From positions 186,001-250,000 of the forward strand of contig CACYIK010000001.1 in assembly GCA_902774395.1 (NCBI GenBank): 64,000 nucleotides of DNA. Reading direction: 5' to 3'. Positions 43,132 through 51,475 of this stretch are shown here, in pieces (position 1 is the stretch's first letter; every line of letters starts with the position of its first letter). Under the pieces are notes generated by a model that was not told the origin of the DNA, did no database searches, and saw only the letters and a program-made list of their open reading frames with translations. The DNA comes from an uncultured Bacteroidota bacterium. GTDB lineage: Bacteria > Bacteroidota > Bacteroidia > Bacteroidales > P3. The position numbers and the translations under genes are program-made.

Positions 43132-43312
43132 AGTATTCGTCGACATATCGATGTAACATGTTGCAAAACTCGTCCACTGTCATACGACCTTTGCGGGAAA
43201 GCTCTTCCTCCATACTCTCGACAGCATGATGCTCAGTAGAAAGACGAGCATACGCCGCCTCTGGTTCACTGGCCCTTGGTGTAGTCATGTCGTTCTTTTT
43301 ATATTCTTTCAT
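43112..43312 (-). CDS. Small acidic protein, possible antitoxin
   Basis: 66 residues from 43312 (M at 43288 is also possible). The C-terminal half SRKGRMTVDEFCNMLHRYVDEYYDS resembles short Bacteroidales proteins encoded before ParE-like toxins (MTVDEYxxxL pattern). No signal or membrane segment. It overlaps the 28-codon remnant downstream, which fits a former toxin-antitoxin pair. Confidence 0.5.
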   Translation of the reverse strand: MKEYKKNDMTTPRASEPEAAYARLSTEHHAVESMEEELSRKGRMTVDEFCNMLHRYVDEYYDSIQG

Positions 43313-43480
43313 TACTATATGATTTCCTCTTATAACGAAAGTTTGTCCTTTTTATTGTGATGGAAGTTTTTTGTTAATAACGGAGTATTTTATTGGAGAT
43401 AAGAGAAAAAATGGATGCAAAAAAACGAAGCCTCTCCGATTTATGGAGAGGCTTCGGATAAAGTGATGTAAAAGAGTGGA

Positions 43481-46400
43481 TTATTTAACCACAACCACCT
43501 TTTGTGTTGGCAAGGTGCCTATCTTGACGAGGTACACACCGGAAGCCGGAACATCGAAGCGGGTATTGCGACCGCCATCCACCTTACGGCCTACGATGTC
43601 GTAAATGACAATTTCTTCTTTTAGCTCGGTTTCGACAACAATCTGACCACCGTGAGTATAGATATTGACAGCATCTGCAATCACATCGTCTATGCCCTGT
43701 GTTGCTACGAAATAGGCTGTATAGGTGGCATTGCCTGTAACGGTGATTGTACGCGGATTTTGCGTGTTGTTATCTTGCCAATGGTCGAAACGGTAGCCAC
43801 TGTTGGCAATAGCAGTCAGCGTGGCTGTGGATCCAGAGTTATAAGTGCCACCACCACTGACGCTACCCATAGAGGAATTGGCTGAATTAACGGTAATAGT
43901 GTACTGGGTAGGTGTCGTGCCTTGGCTAATGGTAATATCGTCAATACAGATGTAATTATTGTCATAGGTGTCATGGTGATGGAAAGCGATGTAAATAGTT
44001 TGACCCGCGAAAGCCGACAAATCCACCGTTTGAAGCGTCCAGTTGTTGTTGGCTGCTGTGGGGGTGATGTCAATAAGGATGTTTGTGAACGCACTTGTGG
44101 CATTAGTGGTGGTGGATACCTTTACTGCAAGTTTATCTGCTGGGTATTCCCCATTGACTCTGTACCACCAAGAAAGAGAGATGTTGCTACTTGGAAGAAC
44201 AATGGCTGGAGAAATGAGATATTCGTTTGCATTGAAGGGATTGGTGTTCCATGAGAATGACGCTGCCATTTTGCTTCCAGAATGAGGATTGACTACACCA
44301 GAGCCTTCTCCAAAGGAATTCGATACTACCCAAGTGTTGTTATCGTTGTTGGCATCGACAATCGTCCAACAATCCATTGAACCCTCGAAGCTTTCCGTAT
44401 AGGGCAGAGTGGTAATTGTGCAGGGGTCGGTGGCATCCTGTTCAAAATAGGCTGTATAGGTAGCATTGGCTGTGACGGTTACAATACGCGGGTTCTGTGT
44501 GTTGTTGTCTTGCCAATGGGTGAAGTGGTAGCCGTCGTTGGCTGTAGCGGTTAATGTGGCTGTTGCATTAGCATTGTAGGTGCCACCGCCGCTGACGCTT
44601 CCCATAGACGGATTGGCAGTAGTAACGGTGAGTGTGTATTGCGTCGGAGCATCGGCTTCGAAATAAGCAGTGTAGGTGGCATCGCCAGTAACAGTCACAG
44701 TACGTGGATTACTGGTATTGCCATCTTGCCACTGTGTGAAGTGATAGCCGCTGTTGGCCGTGGCGGTCAATGTGGCCGTTGCTCCCGAATTGTAGGTGCC
44801 TCCGCCGCTGACGCTTCCCATAGACGGATTGGCAGAATTGACCGTTAGTGTGTATGCCGTGATGTTCTGGGTGATAACGATGTCATCAATGAATAAATAA
44901 TACATGTCATTGCTGGTATAGTGGAACGTTATGTATGCACTATCGCCGGCATTGACAGTAAACTGAGCAGAACGTGTCATGTAACTGGTGCTGGAGATAG
45001 TTTCACTGAACAACAATGAATCCGACATATAATATACGCTATAAGTTTCGGGATAGTTGGAACTCATTGCACAAGCCTTCCATGAGATAGTATAGCTGCC
45101 GGGGGTGAGTATCCATGGAGAGTACAGATAGTCGTCATTCGCTCCGGAATTATTATATATGACCGCCATACAGCCAGTGCCACCTACACCATGATTGCCA
45201 TTAAGAAACCACGACATACCATCCCCATCGCCATCATACGTTTCCCAGCAAGTAGCAATGGTGTCGTTATCGAAATTCATCGTGTATGGGAATTGGGTGA
45301 TGACACATGTGGTGCCGAAATCATCGGCTTCGAAATAGGCGGTATAAGTAGCATTGGATGAAACAATAATGGTTCGCGGATTCTGTGTATTGCCATCCTG
45401 CCAATGTGTGAAATGGTAACCGCTATTGGCCGTGGCAGTCAATGTGGCTGCTGCATCCTCACTATAGGTACCTCCTCCGCTGACGCTACCCATAGTTGGG
45501 TCTGCAGAGTTGACAGTCAGGGTATATTGTGTTGCATTGTCAGAAACGAAGTAGGCCGTTATACTGGTATTGCTCGTAAGGTGTAACGTGTCCGGATTTG
45601 ACGTGCTGCCTGTACTCCAGTGGTCAAAGTGATAACCGCTGTTAGCTGTGGCTGAAATCACGGCTGTAGAATCGCAGCGCACATCATGACCATAAAGTTG
45701 CACGATTTGAGCAGTTCCTCTATCGGTATTATTTGAAGAAACATTGAGTATTAAGTCATCGGCAGGATACAGCAAGGTTTGTGCTGCAAAATTATAAGTA
45801 TAGGTTCCATCCACATAGTTGTTATAAGTGCGGTAATTTTCGAATGCTGTACATCCCTGTAACACAAATGCACATCTGAGGAAATGAAATGGTGATAAAT
45901 GACTAACAAACGTTGGGACTGTTTCAGACATCATGTAAATATACACTGTATCTGTTATATAATAATAATCACTATGACCAAATGCGGATTGTTCAATAGT
46001 GTCAACTCCATTACCAATAATGATAGTTCTTAAACTATTTCCAACAAATGCAGCTGTTCCAATAAAATTGACGCTATTGGGGATGGTTATTGAACACAAG
46101 CTATCGCATCCATTAAATGCAGATTGCTCAATTCGTGTGACACTATTAGGAATAAAAACAGAAGTAAGCTTTCTACAGCCATCAAAAGCACCCGCGCTGA
46201 TAGTAGAAACCGAATCTCCTATTATCACAGTAGAAATGCTTGTGTTATAGAACAAGTCTGATGGCATGGTCTGAACGCTGTTCCCAACAAACACAGTATC
46301 GAGACTACTGCAATAGGCGAATGACCTGTAACTGCCATAATTTGTATACTCGTAACAGTTGGTTGCATTATAGTATACTGTGGTTAGGTTATTACATGAC

Positions 46401-47149
46401 GAAAAGACACTCCCATAGAGGGTGTCAACAGAGCTTGGAATGGTGATAGAAGTCAGCGAGTCACAATCTCTGAAAGCACAAAAGCCAAGATACGAAACAC
46501 CATTCCCTAGGTCTAAATAGGTAAGTCCACTACATTGGTTGAAAGCATATTGGCCAATATGAGTGACCGAGTTGGGAATGACGATGGAATCTAAACTGGT
46601 GCATTGGGAGAATGCGTAACTACCAATACTTGCAACTGAATTTCCGAGTGAAACAGAGGTCAAACTGCTACATGCATTGAAAGCACTACCACCAATACTA
46701 ATGACAGAATTTCCGATGGTTACGGAAGTCAATCCAGTACAATATCCAAATGCTTGAGACTCTATAGAGGTAACGTGATTGCCAATTGTAACGGAAGTTA
46801 GTCCCGTGCAACTCTGAAAGGCTGATGTACCTATGGAAGTGACCGAGTCGCCAATAATGACAGACGTGATAGAACTACAACTCTCAAAAGCCCTGTTGCC
46901 AATGGATGTCACTATATAGGTGTTCCCATTGTAGGAAACAACATTTGGTATTTCCACTGTGCCAGATAGATGTGGATTGTTGTAAGTTGGGGCAAGAGAT
47001 CGTTGAAACGTCACTTGAGCTTCTCCATTTACAATATTGTAAAATAGTGTTTTCCCCTGATAGGTATAACTAAAATCATAGGCTTTCGCACTATTAGGGA
47101 TGGCCAAAGCAGCAAACAAAACTGATAAAAGGAATACTTTGTATTTCAT
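43481..47149 (-). CDS. BspA-like leucine-rich-repeat surface protein with T9SS type A signal
   Basis: 1222 residues. Signal peptide to about residue 23. Residues about 78-400 are BspA-type LRRs (IGNRAFESCSSITSVIIGDS pattern, about 13 units). Residues about 469-605, 766-903 and 1083-1148 hold five copies of an InlB B-repeat-like module (MGSVSGGGTYNxxATATLTA, then GYHFxHWQD), one divergent. Two cleaved-adhesin/MAM-like domains lie between them (about 611-765 and 907-1080, with PYTMNFDNDTIATCWE and PYTESFEGSMDCW). The end (GVYLVKIGTLPTQKVVVVK) is the type A T9SS sorting signal. Probably a surface adhesin. The gene is AT-richer than most of the window and its LRR and InlB repeats are recombination-prone. 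Confidence 0.92.
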   Translation of the reverse strand: MKYKVFLLSVLFAALAIPNSAKAYDFSYTYQGKTLFYNIVNGEAQVTFQRSLAPTYNNPHLSGTVEIPNVVSYNGNTYIVTSIGNRAFESCSSITSVIIGDSVTSIGTSAFQSCTGLTSVTIGNHVTSIESQAFGYCTGLTSVTIGNSVISIGGSAFNACSSLTSVSLGNSVASIGSYAFSQCTSLDSIVIPNSVTHIGQYAFNQCSGLTYLDLGNGVSYLGFCAFRDCDSLTSITIPSSVDTLYGSVFSSCNNLTTVYYNATNCYEYTNYGSYRSFAYCSSLDTVFVGNSVQTMPSDLFYNTSISTVIIGDSVSTISAGAFDGCRKLTSVFIPNSVTRIEQSAFNGCDSLCSITIPNSVNFIGTAAFVGNSLRTIIIGNGVDTIEQSAFGHSDYYYITDTVYIYMMSETVPTFVSHLSPFHFLRCAFVLQGCTAFENYRTYNNYVDGTYTYNFAAQTLLYPADDLILNVSSNNTDRGTAQIVQLYGHDVRCDSTAVISATANSGYHFDHWSTGSTSNPDTLHLTSNTSITAYFVSDNATQYTLTVNSADPTMGSVSGGGTYSEDAAATLTATANSGYHFTHWQDGNTQNPRTIIVSSNATYTAYFEADDFGTTCVITQFPYTMNFDNDTIATCWETYDGDGDGMSWFLNGNHGVGGTGCMAVIYNNSGANDDYLYSPWILTPGSYTISWKACAMSSNYPETYSVYYMSDSLLFSETISSTSYMTRSAQFTVNAGDSAYITFHYTSNDMYYLFIDDIVITQNITAYTLTVNSANPSMGSVSGGGTYNSGATATLTATANSGYHFTQWQDGNTSNPRTVTVTGDATYTAYFEADAPTQYTLTVTTANPSMGSVSGGGTYNANATATLTATANDGYHFTHWQDNNTQNPRIVTVTANATYTAYFEQDATDPCTITTLPYTESFEGSMDCWTIVDANNDNNTWVVSNSFGEGSGVVNPHSGSKMAASFSWNTNPFNANEYLISPAIVLPSSNISLSWWYRVNGEYPADKLAVKVSTTTNATSAFTNILIDITPTAANNNWTLQTVDLSAFAGQTIYIAFHHHDTYDNNYICIDDITISQGTTPTQYTITVNSANSSMGSVSGGGTYNSGSTATLTAIANSGYRFDHWQDNNTQNPRTITVTGNATYTAYFVATQGIDDVIADAVNIYTHGGQIVVETELKEEIVIYDIVGRKVDGGRNTRFDVPASGVYLVKIGTLPTQKVVVVK

Positions 47150-47150
47150 A

Positions 47151-47534
47151 TTATTGATTATTAAATTTCATTTCTACAGAATACACTTTCAAGAAAGCTT
47201 CATGCAAGGCGTAATAATACTTGGTGCGGATGGATGTCTTGTTGTCAGACTCTTTCCGTCGCACTTCTGATTTTTCAATCAGTTCAGCATATTTCTTAAC
47301 GGTGAACGCCTCATAGGGCTGCTCCAGAATGCCGCTGAGTAACACAGTAATACTCAGTTCATGGATAGGAGCATCTTTAACGGCGTTTTGCACCCATACA
47401 CAAACATTGTCGCTGTAAACTATAGTAAAGGATTTGGACCCTGCACGGTTTCCTTCAAATAGATAGTTATCGACTTTCCTCTTCTCGATAAACAGCCTCA
47501 ACATTCTCTCCGTTTTGATTGCCTCTTTGTCCAT
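47151..47534 (-). CDS. Hypothetical protein upstream of the BspA-like gene
   Basis: 127 residues, no signal peptide or membrane helix. Mixed alpha/beta sequence (KSFTIVYSDNVCVWVQNAVKD) and a basic C-terminal helix. It ends one base before the BspA-like start, so the two are surely co-transcribed. I do not recognise the family. Confidence 0.6.
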   Translation of the reverse strand: MDKEAIKTERMLRLFIEKRKVDNYLFEGNRAGSKSFTIVYSDNVCVWVQNAVKDAPIHELSITVLLSGILEQPYEAFTVKKYAELIEKSEVRRKESDNKTSIRTKYYYALHEAFLKVYSVEMKFNNQ

Positions 47535-47570
47535 GCCATCAATTATTTTGTCTCATGGCTCGTGAGAGGT

Positions 47571-47723
47571 TTATGTGAACAGAAGAAAGTGGAGCCATCC
47601 ATTTCCTATCTCTATCGGTAGGGCTTGGACTCCCTTGTAATTGGAATTAAGTAGATAAGGTCTTGATGTGGCTCCACTTGTGTATTTCGTAGACATACGA
47701 ATACAATCCAAGTAGGCAATCAT
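47571..47723 (-). other. Small open frame in a long leader
   Basis: 50 codons (MIAYLDCIRMSTKYTSGATS ..). It lies between the promoter at 47829-47860 and the gene at 47534. The inverted repeat AAGTGGAGCCATC (47587-47599) with GATGTGGCTCCACTT (47665-47679) lies inside it, so the region may instead be a structured leader RNA. No recognisable homolog. Confidence 0.25.
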
Positions 47724-47828
47724 CCTTATTCCGACTTAATTCCTTTGATGAAAGTGTCCAAGTTTCACCGATAGCGGAATAGAAAATGCGCTTTCTCTGG
47801 CATACGGATTTCTCCCCGTTTGCGACTG

Positions 47829-47860
47829 CAAAAGTACGCATTTTTTCTCATTCAGCCAAA
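47829..47860 (-). promoter_or_regulatory. Promoter for the leader, hypothetical protein and BspA-like operon
   Basis: On the minus strand TTTG (47860-47857), a 20-bp spacer and TACTTTTG (47836-47829). The predicted leader to the first sizeable gene is about 290 nt, unusually long. Confidence 0.75.
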
Positions 47861-47874
47861 AAAAACTTTGTGAA

Positions 47875-47911
47875 ACGGCTCCGCAAGAGTGGCTTTCACT
47901 TGCGGAGCCGT
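47875..47911 (-). terminator. Strong hairpin, probable terminator of a decayed gene
   Basis: A 13-bp perfect stem (47875-47887 with 47899-47911, 11-nt loop) is followed on the minus strand by TTCACAAAG and a run of eight T. It ends the remnant 47931-48176 and insulates the promoter at 47829-47860. Confidence 0.8.
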
Positions 47912-47930
47912 ATCGATTTCAGGGCACAGA

Positions 47931-48176
47931 CTAACCGAGATATTTCTCGATTATGGCTACTTGTTTGGGTGAAAGTCGCTTCTGAGAACGACGGTAGCCA
48001 GTGGCTTCCAATTCGGCCATAAGCTCGGCGTTGCCGTGGATTTCACGGGCTAACAGTCTGCGAGCGACCTCTTGGTCGTAACCTTCGAAATTTTTGTGGT
48101 TGCAATGATATTTTTTGTTCTCCGCTGCGCTATCGAAACAGCCACTGGCAGTTTCTTCAGATACGTGACAGTTTTT
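47931..48176 (-). pseudogene. 5'-truncated gene remnant
   Basis: An open frame on the minus strand runs from an upstream TAA to TAG 47931-47933 but has no start codon until late. The text is protein-like: KKYHCNHKNFEGYDQEVARR, then AELMAELEATGYRRSQKR and LSPKQVAIIEKYLG. A terminator hairpin follows its stop. It therefore looks like the 3' end of a once-working gene whose 5' part was lost. Family not recognised. Confidence 0.5.
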
Positions 48177-48232
48177 TTATGGGTCTAATGGGGCTGGATG
48201 TGGAAACAAAATGGCAAAAGTTTTAAAAAAAA

Positions 48233-48276
48233 AATTACCTCAAAAGGTAATTATTCAGAAAAAAGTTGTATCTTTG
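48233..48276 (+). promoter_or_regulatory. Operator-like inverted repeat and promoter of the toxin-antitoxin-like pair
   Basis: AATTACCT (48233-48240) and AGGTAATT (48245-48252) form an 8-bp inverted repeat where the -33 element should be, and TATCTTTG (48269-48276) is the -7 box. The position is ideal for autorepression by the helix-turn-helix protein of the operon. Confidence 0.65.
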
Positions 48277-48300
48277 CATTTGAAAACAAAACATAAAAAG

Positions 48301-48780
48301 ATGACTAAGGTAAAGATAGAAGAGGTGCAAAAGACTGATATTGCAGGGCTTTTCACGATTTGCTTCGAGGGTGACGACGCTACGGAATTCCAGAAATTCA
48401 TCGAGAAATTCAAGGAAGATGCCACTCGCAAGGAAGATTTGTCGGTGATACTGACGGCCATAAACCGTATGCTCACCGCCAGCGGATTCCTGGAGAGGTA
48501 CTTCCGTCCCGAGGGCAAGATGGGTGACCACGTCGTGGCCCTGCCGATAGAGCGGACACGGATGCGGCTGTACTGCCTACGGATGTCGGACAGCGTGTTG
48601 ATTGTGGGCAACGGCGGTATGAAAAGCACCAAGACCTACGAAGAGGACGAGAGCCTGAACGGATACGTCATCACCTTGCAACGGCTCGACAAACTGCTGG
48701 GGCAGGCCATGAAGAGCGGCAAGGTAACGATTGAAGAGACGATAATCACAGGAATAGACAAAACAGAATTCGAACTATGA
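48301..48780 (+). CDS. Probable toxin-like partner of an HTH protein, unknown family
   Basis: 159 residues from ATG 48301, 24 nt after the -7 box. An upstream in-frame ATG (48211) would precede the promoter and adds a Lys-rich tract. The segment RTRMRLYCLRMSDSVLIVGNGG, then KTYEEDESLNGYV, resembles the later strands of RelE/HigB-fold proteins, which often precede an XRE antitoxin. The stop overlaps the next start by 4 bases. Toxin role is inferred mainly from context. Confidence 0.6.
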   Translation: MTKVKIEEVQKTDIAGLFTICFEGDDATEFQKFIEKFKEDATRKEDLSVILTAINRMLTASGFLERYFRPEGKMGDHVVALPIERTRMRLYCLRMSDSVLIVGNGGMKSTKTYEEDESLNGYVITLQRLDKLLGQAMKSGKVTIEETIITGIDKTEFEL

Positions 48781-49040
48781 GCAAGACAGCGGAACTTTTC
48801 AACGAGTGTGTCGCTGCCACACCGAAGGACATAAAGCAGCGTGTGGAATGGTCGTTCGAGATTGCCGACAAGATAGATGGCATCTTGAAGGAACGCGGTA
48901 TGACCCAGAAAGAGTTTGCCCGACAGATAGGACGGTCGGAGGCCGAGGTGTGCCGATGGGTAGGCGGTACTCACAATTTCACATTGGCGACGCTGGCCAA
49001 GATTTCGGATGCATTGGGGGTGCCACTGATACGGATTTGA
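48777..49040 (+). CDS. XRE-family helix-turn-helix regulator (possible antitoxin)
   Basis: 87 residues with an HTH near residues 45-80 (MTQKEFARQIGRSEAEVCRWVGGTHNFTLATLAKISDALG). It overlaps the preceding gene by ATGA. In HigBA-type modules the toxin gene comes first and the HTH antitoxin second, as here; the inverted repeat at 48233-48252 would be its operator. Confidence 0.85.
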   Translation: MSKTAELFNECVAATPKDIKQRVEWSFEIADKIDGILKERGMTQKEFARQIGRSEAEVCRWVGGTHNFTLATLAKISDALGVPLIRI

Positions 49041-49081
49041 GTAATTTGTTAATTTCCCGTAGGGAATTTCTTTTGATCAAC

Positions 49082-49172
49082 ACGGTACGAAAAGCCTATG
49101 AAGACCGTACCAACTCCTACCATGGTAGGACTTGGGTAGGAGTTGGTACGGTGTTGGTAGGTAGATGGTACG
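49082..49172. repeat. Phased 10-11 bp array, relative of the one at 17081
   Basis: TA steps at 49086, 49097, 49108, 49118, 49126, 49137, 49147, 49158 and 49169: spacing 10-11 except one 8-bp step at the CCATGG centre. Bases 49111-49130 are identical to 17107-17126. The rest of the gap 49041-49287 shows nothing else clear. Confidence 0.85.
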
Positions 49173-49287
49173 GTGTTTATATGGCTGAGGCAGATGGTGT
49201 TGGGCATAAAAAAAGGCATCCGATGGGTGTCGGATGCCTGAGGGTGGTGGTTTATTCTGTTTTTAATGGTTTTTATGTTAAATTTCT

Positions 49288-49905
49288 TCAGCTGTCGGAT
49301 AGGATTTTCGAGAGGAGTTTGGCGGCGGGTTGGTTGAGGCGGTGGCCGAACTTGTCGCACCAGTGGATTTCGTATCCGAGGCGCTCAAGGGCGGCGGCAT
49401 TCTGTTTGGCTGGCTCGCGACCCACCAGTTCGTCGTCGGTGGAGAAGAGCGCCACCATGCGCTTCGACGGCAGAGGCGTACGGCCGTCACGCACAGCCAT
49501 ATAACGCTTCACCAAGGGCTCGTCGATGGTGTACTCTTTGGCGCCGTCCTCGCGCTCACAATGGAACGGATGCTTGCCGTAGCCGATGCGGCGCAGGGTG
49601 GTCTCAATATTATAGGTGGGGTTGATGGCCACCTTTGTCGCCTCGGGGGCATCGAGATAGAGCAGATAGAGCCCGCCGAGCGAGGTGCCGGCGATAAGGG
49701 CAGGGGAGAAGACATTGACATAATCCTCCAGTATCACCATCGCCTCCTCCGGCTCCACGGGGAGTTCGGGCGACAACCATTCATAGCCGTCGAGGTAATG
49801 GCCCAGCGACGACTTCGTTCCGCTCTTTGCCCCACTACCCATGCCGTGGACATACAGCGCATAGGGCTTCTCCTTGGGCATATAAGCAAATGGATCGTAG
49901 CTCAT
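49288..49905 (-). CDS. YqiA/UPF0227-type alpha/beta hydrolase
   Basis: 205 residues. YVHGMGSGAKSGTKS is the oxyanion segment, AGTSLGGLYLLYL the nucleophile elbow (GTSLGG), STDDELVG the acid and FGHRLN the catalytic histidine. Similar proteins are esterases acting on acyl-CoA or small esters; the substrate is unknown. It overlaps the DUF58 gene by 4 bases. Confidence 0.85.
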   Translation of the reverse strand: MSYDPFAYMPKEKPYALYVHGMGSGAKSGTKSSLGHYLDGYEWLSPELPVEPEEAMVILEDYVNVFSPALIAGTSLGGLYLLYLDAPEATKVAINPTYNIETTLRRIGYGKHPFHCEREDGAKEYTIDEPLVKRYMAVRDGRTPLPSKRMVALFSTDDELVGREPAKQNAAALERLGYEIHWCDKFGHRLNQPAAKLLSKILSDS

Positions 49906-50933
49906 ACCTTGCTTCTCTTAAGGAGGAAGGGGAGGAGTATTTGGTGGAATCCCTGGGCGATGTCGACGGGGACATAGTCGATGCGATACTGCATGGCACG
50001 CTGGCGGAGGGTGGCGAACATCTCCGTCATCTGACGGCGGTAGTCGGCGGCGACCTCCTCGGGCTGCAGCCGCAGTTTTTCTCCACTCTCGAGGTCGATG
50101 AAGAGGTGCGGCCGGGCATCATAGTCGAGGTTCACCTCGTGGGCCATATCATAGGTATGGAAGATGATGACCTCGTGCTTGTTATGACGAAGGTGGCGCA
50201 GGGCGTCGAAGAGCTCTTCTTGATTGCTTGATTGCCTGATTGCTTGATTGCTTGAGTTTTCGGAATGAGTAAAGGCGTCGGTGAAGAGGACTACCAGGGA
50301 GCGCTTGTGGAGTTGCTCTGCAGTGAGATGGAGGGCCTGTGGAATTGAGAATTGAGAATTTGCTCCACTGAGGTCGCAGGCCGTGTCTCCTTTGGAGCCA
50401 GGCAGGAGAATTGAGAATTTTGACGGGTCGTGGGGTTGGAGGAGTTTGTCAAGTTCTTCCAAAAGGTATTGCTTGTGGACGCTGCTGGAGCGGCAGGGGG
50501 TCTGGACATCAATACTTGATTGATTGCTTGAATTCCCCTGACCAAAGAGAGTGAGGCCGAAGGCGTCGCGTTGGCGGTGCAACAGCTCTATCAGCACGGC
50601 GGCGGCATAGACGGCGAAGGTGAGCTTATTGGGATGGTCTATATCTCCGTGGCACTCTGTCGGGAAGAGCATGGAACCGCTCTGGTCTATCACCAACTGA
50701 CAGCGCAGGTTGGTCTCCTCCTCGAACTGCTTCACGTAGAGGCGGTCGGTACGGCCATAGAGATGCCAGTCGATGTTCTTCGTGCTCTCGCCATTGTTGT
50801 ACTGGCGATAGTCGGAGAACTCGACAGAGAAACCGTGAAAAGGACTTTTATGCCTGCCGGTGATGAAGCCTTCCACCACCTGACGGGCGAAGAAGTCGAG
50901 GGACTTATAACGAGAGATTTGACTGCGGTCCAT
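49902..50933 (-). CDS. DUF58 protein with VWA-like domain
   Basis: 343 residues. GFHKSPFHGFSVEFSDYRQY-like segment (residues 27-48), DWHLYGRTDRLYVKQFEEE and VIDQSGSML (a MIDAS-like D-x-S-x-S) are typical of DUF58 proteins, which usually act with a MoxR ATPase, absent here. Four separate stretches are word arrays in frame: residues 225-238 (ENSSNQAIRQSSNQ), about 191-197 (NSQFSIP), about 170-175 (KFSILL) and about 133-141 (SNQSSID). The chain is correspondingly longer than the usual 290-300. Confidence 0.9.
   Translation of the reverse strand: MDRSQISRYKSLDFFARQVVEGFITGRHKSPFHGFSVEFSDYRQYNNGESTKNIDWHLYGRTDRLYVKQFEEETNLRCQLVIDQSGSMLFPTECHGDIDHPNKLTFAVYAAAVLIELLHRQRDAFGLTLFGQGNSSNQSSIDVQTPCRSSSVHKQYLLEELDKLLQPHDPSKFSILLPGSKGDTACDLSGANSQFSIPQALHLTAEQLHKRSLVVLFTDAFTHSENSSNQAIRQSSNQEELFDALRHLRHNKHEVIIFHTYDMAHEVNLDYDARPHLFIDLESGEKLRLQPEEVAADYRRQMTEMFATLRQRAMQYRIDYVPVDIAQGFHQILLPFLLKRSKV
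50221..50260. repeat. 8-bp word array inside the DUF58 gene
   Basis: TGATTGCT, TGATTGCC, TGATTGCT, TGATTGCT, TGAGTTTT. Smaller arrays in the same gene lie at 50343-50363 (AATTGAG words), 50411-50424 and 50512-50531. Confidence 0.88.
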
Positions 50934-50938
50934 GTTTT

Positions 50939-51023
50939 AGTGTTTAGTGTTAAGTGTTTAGTGTTTAGTTATGCTACGCAGTCCGGCGGCAGCCCACTAA
51001 ACACTAAACACTTAACACTTTTA
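50939..51023. repeat. Composite element, copy 1: inverted word arrays around a 15-bp core
   Basis: AGTGTTT, AGTGTTA, AGTGTTT, AGTGTTT (50939-50966), then AGTT, core ATGCTACGCAGTCCG (50971-50985), GCGGCAGCCC, and ACTAAAC, ACTAAAC, ACTTAAC (50996-51016). The same core with the same flanks occurs inverted inside the USP-like gene (56265-56356). Confidence 0.85.
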
Positions 51024-51030
51024 ACACAGC

Positions 51031-51345
51031 TTACAGCAGCGCGTTCAGTTTCTCGGCGAGGGTTTCCTTGGCGACGAGACCTACGCTCTTGTCGACGGGC
51101 TGGTCGCTGCCACCCTTGAAGAAGAGGACGGTGGGGACGTTGCGGATGCGGAACTTGGCGGCGAGGTCGCTGCACTCGTCGACGTCGGCGGTGCCGATCA
51201 TCACACGGCCTTCATATTCTTTCTCGAGCTCCTCGACACGGGGGGCGAGGGCTTTGCAAGGACCACACCAGGTGGCACCAAAGTCAACCATCACGGGCTT
51301 GCCGGAGGCAATCATTTCATCGAAGTTGGATTCTGTAACTTTCAT
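51031..51345 (-). CDS. trxA: Thioredoxin
   Basis: 104 residues, cytoplasmic, with redox motif W26-C27-G28-P29-C30 and the cis-Pro loop RNVPTVLFF. Reduces protein disulfides. It stands alone between two repeat-filled gaps. Confidence 0.97.
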   Translation of the reverse strand: MKVTESNFDEMIASGKPVMVDFGATWCGPCKALAPRVEELEKEYEGRVMIGTADVDECSDLAAKFRIRNVPTVLFFKGGSDQPVDKSVGLVAKETLAEKLNALL

Positions 51346-51373
51346 ATTGTAAGGGTTTTTTTGTTGTTTTAAT

Positions 51374-51460
51374 CCCCAGACATAAAGGGTTCACTCCCTT
51401 TGGTCGTGTTCCCCTTATGTCTGGGGTTATTGAGAGGTTGTCCCTTCGGGACATTTTTGA
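51374..51460. repeat. Dispersed two-hairpin element, copy 2
   Basis: CCCCAGACATAA (51374-51385) with TTATGTCTGGGG (51415-51426), an inner hairpin AAAGGG/CCCTTT (51385-51402), then TTATTGAGAGG and stem TGTCCC (51439-51444) with GGGACA (51448-51453), followed by TTTTT on the plus strand. Compared with copy 1 (37698-37765), the second stem has a C-G pair where copy 1 has T-A. Confidence 0.8.
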
Positions 51461-51475
51461 CTCTTTTATTATTTT

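Noticed and set aside
47647..47841. 64-codon frame on the minus strand upstream of the hypothetical gene
   Set aside because: Its start codon lies upstream of the predicted transcription start and inside the promoter.
48211..48300. N-terminal extension of the toxin-like gene
   Set aside because: It would cover the operator and the -7 box and codes for a Lys-rich tract from an A-run.
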